Assembly: GCA_010015675.1 (NCBI GenBank)
Contig: ML976979.1
Location: 782,445-846,444 of the forward strand
Direction: 5' to 3'
Length of the DNA stretch: 64,000 bases
Origin: Byssothecium circinans
Taxonomy: Eukaryota; Ascomycota; Dothideomycetes; Pleosporales; Massarinaceae
A model generated the notes under the pieces. That model was not told the origin of the DNA. It ran no database searches and saw nothing but the letters and a program-made list of their open reading frames with translations. Of this stretch, positions 58,526 to 64,000 are shown piece after piece (position 1 is the stretch's first letter; every line of letters begins with the position of its first letter). A program made the translations under genes and the position numbers.

Positions 58526-59690
58526 TCAGTACGTAGAAGGTATAATACTCAATCTCCCCCCATCCGTAACCAACACATTCCCATTAACATAACCCCCAGC
58601 CTTACTTGTCAAAAACAGTACCGTGCCCGCCATATCACTCGGAGTCCACACCCTCTGCGCCGGAACAAAATCCTTCGCATAGTCCTTTAAATTCCCAAAA
58701 AAATTGTCTGTTAACTGGCTCGGATACACTAAACAGACACACGCACTATCAGCATCTATCCATTTCCCGGCCATTCACAAACAGCGTAAACACGAAGAAG
58801 AAGAAGAAGAAGAAGAAGAAGAAGAAGAAGAAGAAGAAGAAGAAGAAGAAGAAGAAGAAGAAGAAGAAGAAGAAGAAGAAGAAGAAGAGGAGGAAGGGCC
58901 GAGGAACTTACCTCCCGGAACAATAACATTACTCCGAATACCATGGGGCGCCAACATGGTAGCAAACTGCTTCATCATCTGCACCACGCCCGCTTTACTC
59001 GCGCTATACGCAAACCCTGCCGTCGGCAGCCGAAGAAAAGCCCCAATTTACGGCAATGACCTGGCTCTTCTGCTCCACATTGCCCTTCTCGTTGCCGTTG
59101 CCCAGCAGGCCCAGAAACGCGACCACGGTGAAGTACACAGCGGAGGTGTTGATAGCGAAGGTCTCAGCGAAGCCTTCGGAAGACAACGAGTACAGCGTGG
59201 ACTGAAGATGGGAGAGGGAACCATCTTTTTGGAGGCCCGTGTGCAGAGGGCCGGTGATGCCGCTGTTGGCGATTAGGAGGTTGATGTAGCCGTGTTTTTG
59301 CTCGAGGTGGGTGACGGCGGCCGAGAGGTCGGATTTGGAGGTTACGTCTGCGCGGATGGGGTGGATGTTGGCGTGTTTCTGTTAGTTCTGTTTGGTTAGT
59401 GGAATGTGGGCGTTTTTTTGATGGGGAGAAGCGGATCGGAAGTGATAGGAAGTTATGTACAGCGGTGCTTGCGGCTTTTTCAAGGGCTTCTTAACGACGG
59501 CCGAGGATGTAGACGATTGCTCCGTTGGCTTCGAGGGCTTGCGCGAGCATGAGTCCGATGCCTGGGATGAGCATTAGTATTATTATTCATTATGAGGATT
59601 GGTAGGCAAAGTATCACCGGTTCCACCACCCGTGATCACGGCAACTAGGCCTTTGACGCTGAAGAGCGTAGCGGAGTCGAAATCGGACAT
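58526..59690 (-). pseudogene. Broken short-chain dehydrogenase/reductase (SDR) gene
   Basis: Exons at 59690..59618, 59561..59461, 59378..58912 and 58728..58526 have clean GT-AG introns of 56, 82 and 183 nt and outline a classical SDR. They carry the TGGGTGIG nucleotide-binding motif split by intron 1, a NSGI segment, FAETFAINTSAVYF, the YSASK catalytic motif and a C-terminal GNVLVTDGG. Two lesions disrupt the frame. A TAA lies at 59491-59493, in the segment after LGRR where a Leu or similar residue is expected. A frameshift lies near 59046-59052, just before the catalytic Tyr-Lys region; the YSASK frame is open only in another phase. The third intron contains a pure (GAA)31 tract. A reductase was encoded here, but the product cannot be made from this sequence as given. 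Confidence 0.75.
58794..58886 (+). repeat. (GAA)31 microsatellite inside an SDR intron
   Basis: Thirty-one uninterrupted GAA units (TTC on the coding strand), followed by GAG GAG GAA. They make up half of the 183-nt third intron (58911-58729) of the broken SDR gene. Confidence 0.95.
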
Positions 59691-60152
59691 GATGTATGAT
59701 AGACGATGGATTTTCAGAGGCAATGTGTGAGAGCAAAAATGCGAGGGATAGCTTGGAAAGCCAACACAGCAACGAAGAGATATACACCCAATAAATACTA
59801 ATTGACGTATACGTTGCCAATCAATCGTTGAGGCAAACTTACAAATATGCACATCCCCAAAATGCACTCTCGGAGGCTCCGCAAACCCACCTTAATTAAT
59901 AATTGAGAGAATTGCGCTACGCACCCGAGCTGAGGAAGGAACTATTGCACATCTTGCCCGCTTGATTATATATTTCATTTATTTTATTGGTCTCGTGATT
60001 GAACTCGATGAGGTATTTCAATGTTGCAAACCTTGCATGTGGTCAAATTTTCATCACGTGTAAACATGAATCTTTTCGATCTTACAGTTCAAATCTCCAC
60101 ACTCACCATGAGAAGAAATAGTATCCACTGTATCCATTACTCACGAAAACCC
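59691..60152. other. intergenic
   Basis: Upstream of the SDR gene and downstream of the membrane-protein gene. AT-rich around 59890-60000. No gene seen. Confidence 0.45.
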
Positions 60153-62102
60153 CTACAACTCATCCGTCGACTTCCTCGGCGCCATGTGAATATTCTCATA
60201 CTCAGTATTCCCTCTACTCAGACTCAGTGCACCCTTCTCCGTCAGCACCAACGCCTCTCTATCCGGAAAAGTGCTCGTAGAAAGCCTGATATGTAACTTG
60301 CCCATCTCCTCCACCGGCAAGCCCCTGGCTTTTTCTGCTAAGGCGGCGCCGCCCGCACTCGCACTCAGCAACACACTTCCCACATCCTGCAGTACCAGTT
60401 CCGCCTTCCCAGCCCATGCCCGCGTCCTCACAGCTTCGACCGCGAAGATGAGTACAATAACCACATTGACGACGAGGATCATGTAGACAAAGACCGACTG
60501 TCCGTACCGAACCGCGACGAGCCCGACGGTGGCTTCGACAGGAATCGTCTCATTTAGCGCGACTAGCCGGGTAGCGGAAAGCATACCGAGACCATTGTCA
60601 AACAGATTCTCGACAAAGTCTTCTAGGGCTTTGTAGGTTGTTTCCGTGTCGTTGTTCCCCTTGATGCGGCGGAGTGTGTTGATGTTGATGACGAGGTTGT
60701 GGCCGAGTTGGGAGCCAAAAATCATGGATTCGTCGGACGAGTAGCGGGAGAAGGGAAGGTCGAACGTGGAGAGCACCCTTTCGCCGTAGTCTGGCCATGG
60801 CACAGCGTCCGCATCGGTTGTACTCGTCCAGACTACTTTATTGGTCTCGTTGACTTTGACGGTGAATCTGCGTGGTTCGTAGTCGATCGCGCAAACGACC
60901 TTGTAGAATTGGTGGAAGTCCCAGTCATCGACGTCGGTAAGGTTGGAGTCTACGGTCATGGAGATGTAGGTTCTCTTCTCTTTGGGTACGTACCGCGTCG
61001 CCCAGATGAAGATGTCCTGTCTTTGTGGCGACACTTGGGGGTAGCGACGCTGGACCATGTCGCCGCTCGGGAACGTACCATTGGCTTGAAAGCTGCAGGT
61101 TAGATTATGGAGTCAGTGAATGCTTCATTCATTCTGAGCATTGATATGACTTACTGGTTGAAGAATTCTGTTTCGTTGCTTCCCCGTAGATACATGATAT
61201 TGATTTGCGACTCATCATCGCGCTTGCAAGATGCCGTGGCGAGAAACCCAGTCTCCTTGTATGAGTACCACTGCGGACTGGTCGAGTCGGGAATAGTGAT
61301 AAGACCTGCGGAACTGCCAGCACCATAGCTTCTTTGGGAGAATCGATACCCAGTCTGGTCGAACTTTGCACTGAATCCGCCAGGTTGGCTCGTGTTTGAA
61401 GCGCTGCTGGCGAAGCCCAGAAATGGACCGCGGATACTGGAGATGGCGAGATCGAAGGTGAAAAGGCCGTTGTTGTTCATCCACACCGGGCTGCCGAATC
61501 CTCCGGTACTATCGGCCAACGCTCGGCTCGAATCGAATATTGTAGACACATTTCCGGATTCAAATGTCGGAATGTGCAGGGTCCGAATTACCTCCTTTTC
61601 TGCAAATAACGGCGTGAGCGCACCAGACCAGAGAGCACCCGGCACCAGTGAAAGCAAGACGAAGAGCAAAGAGCCGAGTCGCAGTGGCCAGCGGGTTTTC
61701 CAAGCAATATTTGGTCTCGATACCGCATCGACGAAGCGAATAGTATCCAGACGAAAGGCGCGATGGTGAAGGAGGACCCTGAAGGACGACATGATTACGC
61801 CGCCTAGGTGTGGTCAATTTTGGTACAGCCAACGAATCGTCGATGATCTACTTACACAGCGTTTGTACTTGTATCCATCCGAGGATGTGAGATAAGATCT
61901 GCACGGCAATGGCGATGGTTGGTCTTTGTTCTAGCACGAACAGAGCGGTCTCTTCCGAGCTTCGCCATTCCCGTGCGTTCAGTACTGTGACGGCAATGCC
62001 GATAGCGGTCGTGACGACTATCCCGGCACATGGCCAAATCCAGTCCGTGGAGAAGGCTGGGCGCGGTTCTTTCGACACCAAGTTTTCATATCGCGACGGC
62101 AT
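60153..62102 (-). CDS. Multi-span membrane protein (611 aa), unknown function
   Basis: Exons are 62102..61856, 61803..61155 and 61092..60153, with introns of 52 and 62 nt; all are in phase. Membrane segments are visible near 22-45 (WIWPCAGIVVTTAIGIAVTVL), about 62-82 (TIAIAVQILSHILGWIQVQTL), near 118-140 (RLGSLLFVLLSLVPGALWSGAL) and near 490-515 (SVFVYMILVVNVVIVLIFAVEAV). Between the third and fourth lies a large, probably extracellular domain with many N-glycosylation sequons (for example NVS, NTS, NET, NLT, NDT). The C-terminal cytosolic tail of about 95 residues ends in RKSTDEL. This topology occurs in a widespread family of uncharacterised fungal plasma-membrane proteins. I cannot name a function. 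The in-phase junctions LCGVIM and FFNHFQANG support the model. Confidence 0.8.
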
Positions 62103-63747
62103 CGTGACCTGCACTCTTCGACCGTTGAGTATTGTTAAGAGGACGCTTGGAGAAAGACATTGAAATCGAAGGCCTTATGAAATTTTATAAAATCCTTCCA
62201 TGAGCTATGACGTTGGAGGTAGGATTCAGTTGTTGCTGTTTCACTTGTCCGAGAAGAGTAAAAGCTGGTAAGCGAAAAGTGTAGCCAAGCTACGAGAGAC
62301 GCATTCTATGACTTATTGAGCTTGACCTGCCTTCACCTTTCCATGCGCGTACTGCACATGAGGCATGCACGCGGTTGAAAGAATTCCCCGCACACATACC
62401 AAAGACCACCCACAATAACTAACACGTTAATTACTCTCCACTTTAACAAAATATAGAATTGTAAAGCTAGGCCTGCACTTTTACGTAGGAGTAAGAAGAG
62501 GTTAAAAGGGCTTCGTTAGGTGTGGGTAAATATGAGCACAAGTTTTTTGGTGTGCGCCGAATTGTTTCAATCGCGTGGTGTTTAGCGTCTCGCGTTCTAT
62601 CATTCTATCGTGTCGTGTCTTAGTTGACGGCACCTACATCGACACGCTCTCTAATCAAAAGTCTCTCGAAGATTAGATAACAAGCATCTCCTGTACTTGT
62701 GCAACATATGAACGAGCTTAGGGAGCACATGAGTAGAGCAAGAGATTCTGTCTTGAAATATTGAAGATGCTCCTCCTCATTTGATACGTCTTCCACGGCA
62801 CTATTCGCATCAAATGCACTAGAAGGTAAGCTTGATGTTATTTGCCACCGCTGGCAGGGAGGACGGCCGACCCGCTCTGGCCACACCATTGTGCGAGAGG
62901 CGTTGAAATTTTGGGCATCCATGAAGAGAGATGGCTTGAATTGGAGGCGGCCGGAGAATCCGTCGACGTGTGTTTAAACTGTAGCCACGGTCTCAAGAAC
63001 ACCTTCTCAACGACGGACTCGATACTGCCCCGTAGTGATCAGTTGTACCATTGCAGTGAGCGAAGAAATAGCCCAAGAGAAAGAATAAAGGGGGGTGTTG
63101 AGATTGGGAGGCAGGCGTGGGTTCGAAAGAGACAGGTTGAAGGTGGAGCGACGGAGCTGGGAATTACAAGAAAATCGACGAGTTTTATTTCGATGAGCGA
63201 ACGAAGTTAGGAAAAAGCTGAGATGGCAGGTCAACCACGGAAGATAGTGGGAGAAGAGAATGAAACTTTTAGTGGTGCTAGGAGACGACGTGCTTATGTA
63301 ATCAGTACCTGGTGTTTGCTCAGTTTGCATCGGATGACGTAGCGCGCTCCCCACTGCCCTGCTTGACCTCCCCAGCTTCAACAAGCTCATTCAGGGCAGA
63401 AGATGCCGCATTCCGTATCGCTTCCAAGCATCGAGATTCGCAATGCCACCATGACCCGGATTTTGGGAGCCAGCCCTATCTATGGAACGGCAACAAACGC
63501 CTTTCCATTGGTGGAGTCGTAGGAAGAGAAGGCTAGGCAGAGGTACAGAGGTCCATGTGTGCCGCAATGACGTTTGGAGGAGCCTCCGTGCGTACACCTG
63601 AGAAGCAACTCGTGCCTGTCGTTTCAAGGTCTACGAATACGTCATACGTCGCCTGTTTCCTACCGCGTAGAACTTAAGCTCCTTTGTCTGCACGTCTACT
63701 TCTCCAGACCCACTCACATCACGAACAACAAGTTACACTCAATAAAC
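62103..63747. other. gene-free stretch, about 1.6 kb
   Basis: Divergent promoters of the membrane-protein gene and the small gene at the right end. Open frames at 62620-62922 (minus) and 62842-63210 (plus) have no recognisable content. Confidence 0.4.
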
Positions 63748-64000
63748 ATGGAGACCATCAACAACGTCGTCAACTCTGCCAGCAAGGCCATCTGGGGTGA
63801 CCAGAACACGGCAACTACCACGGGCAATGAGACTGGCGGCAAGGAGCCTGTGTCGGGTCTGCAAGGCAAAGGCACGCCTACAGAGCCATATGATCAGGGC
63901 AACGCAGGTAAGTAGATCGGTTATATGGCGAGACGTTCCTGCTGAGGGTTGTCTCTCCGCGTCACTCGGCACATTCTGACTTGTTTACCTAAAGCGACAC
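63748..64000 (+). CDS. Small hydrophilic stress-type protein, 5' part only
   Basis: The ATG at 63748 opens 53 codons (METINNVVNSASKAIWG start, then GGKEPVSGLQGKG and PYDQGNA) up to a perfect GTAAGT donor at 63908. The intron runs towards or past the window end; an AAG at about 63994 is a possible acceptor. This N-terminus is typical of small, polar, conserved Pezizomycotina proteins, often stress- or conidiation-induced (inference). The gene is truncated by the window edge, so its length and C-terminus cannot be given. Confidence 0.7.

Noticed and set aside
58756..58987. Poly-Leu / poly-Ser / poly-Glu proteins across the GAA repeat
   Set aside because: Artefacts of translating an intronic trinucleotide repeat in six frames.
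62620..62922. 100-codon minus-strand frame near the right end
   Set aside because: No recognisable motif, no partner exons and irregular composition; could be chance.
1..64000. tRNA, 5S rRNA, CRISPR or intact transposable element
   Set aside because: Scanned by eye for T-loop-like GGTTCGAATCC patterns, 5S internal boxes, spaced direct repeats and transposase or reverse-transcriptase motifs; none was convincing.

Overview
The window is nuclear DNA from a filamentous ascomycete (Pezizomycotina). The gene set resembles Dothideomycetes, but that rank is inference. Support comes from many short introns (mostly 48-100 nt, GTANGT-type donors, CTAAC/CTGAC-like branch sites, YAG acceptors), a fungal Ste2-type pheromone receptor, a trifunctional TrpC, a HET-domain gene and an Mhr1/mL67 protein. 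There are no prokaryotic signals. I found no rRNA, tRNA, CRISPR or intact transposon.

Layout. 0.75-6.5 kb, all on the minus strand: ceramide synthase (lag1), the ER-Golgi cargo receptor subunit erv41, and two small hydrophilic proteins. 8.2-9.4 kb: an NmrA-like reductase, followed by a 2.9-kb gene-free stretch. 12.2-18.8 kb, plus strand: a homeobox transcription factor, a HET-domain protein and a GFA/CENP-V-type zinc protein. 19.2-23 kb, minus strand: a short MetE-like methyltransferase and the alpha-pheromone receptor ste2. 24-40.4 kb is a dense conserved block: a tandem-BRCT protein (+), mhr1 (-), a UVRAG/Vps38-type PI3K subunit (+), a small secreted cysteine-rich protein (+), trpC (-) and the scaffold nucleoporin nup192 (+). 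mhr1/vps38 and trpC/nup192 are divergent pairs with short shared promoters. The trpC/nup192 promoter contains a perfect TGACTCA (CpcA/Gcn4-type) site.

40.4-51 kb is gene-poor. It holds an EthD-domain protein, a small three-exon protein and stretches that look like decayed coding sequence. 51-55 kb, minus strand: an F-box-like protein, a FAD monooxygenase and a second F-box-like protein. 55.8-59.7 kb is a decaying block. It contains a large open frame with two in-frame stops that ends in a HicA-like domain (inferred). Next to it, tail to tail, is a broken short-chain dehydrogenase whose last intron carries a pure (GAA)31 repeat. 60.1-62.1 kb: a multi-exon membrane protein. The window ends inside the first intron of a small stress-type gene.

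Gene models were built by joining reading frames at GT-AG junctions. For every spliced gene called intact, the summed exon length is a multiple of three. The exception is the homeobox gene: its frame is consistent, but the second intron has no AG acceptor in the given sequence.
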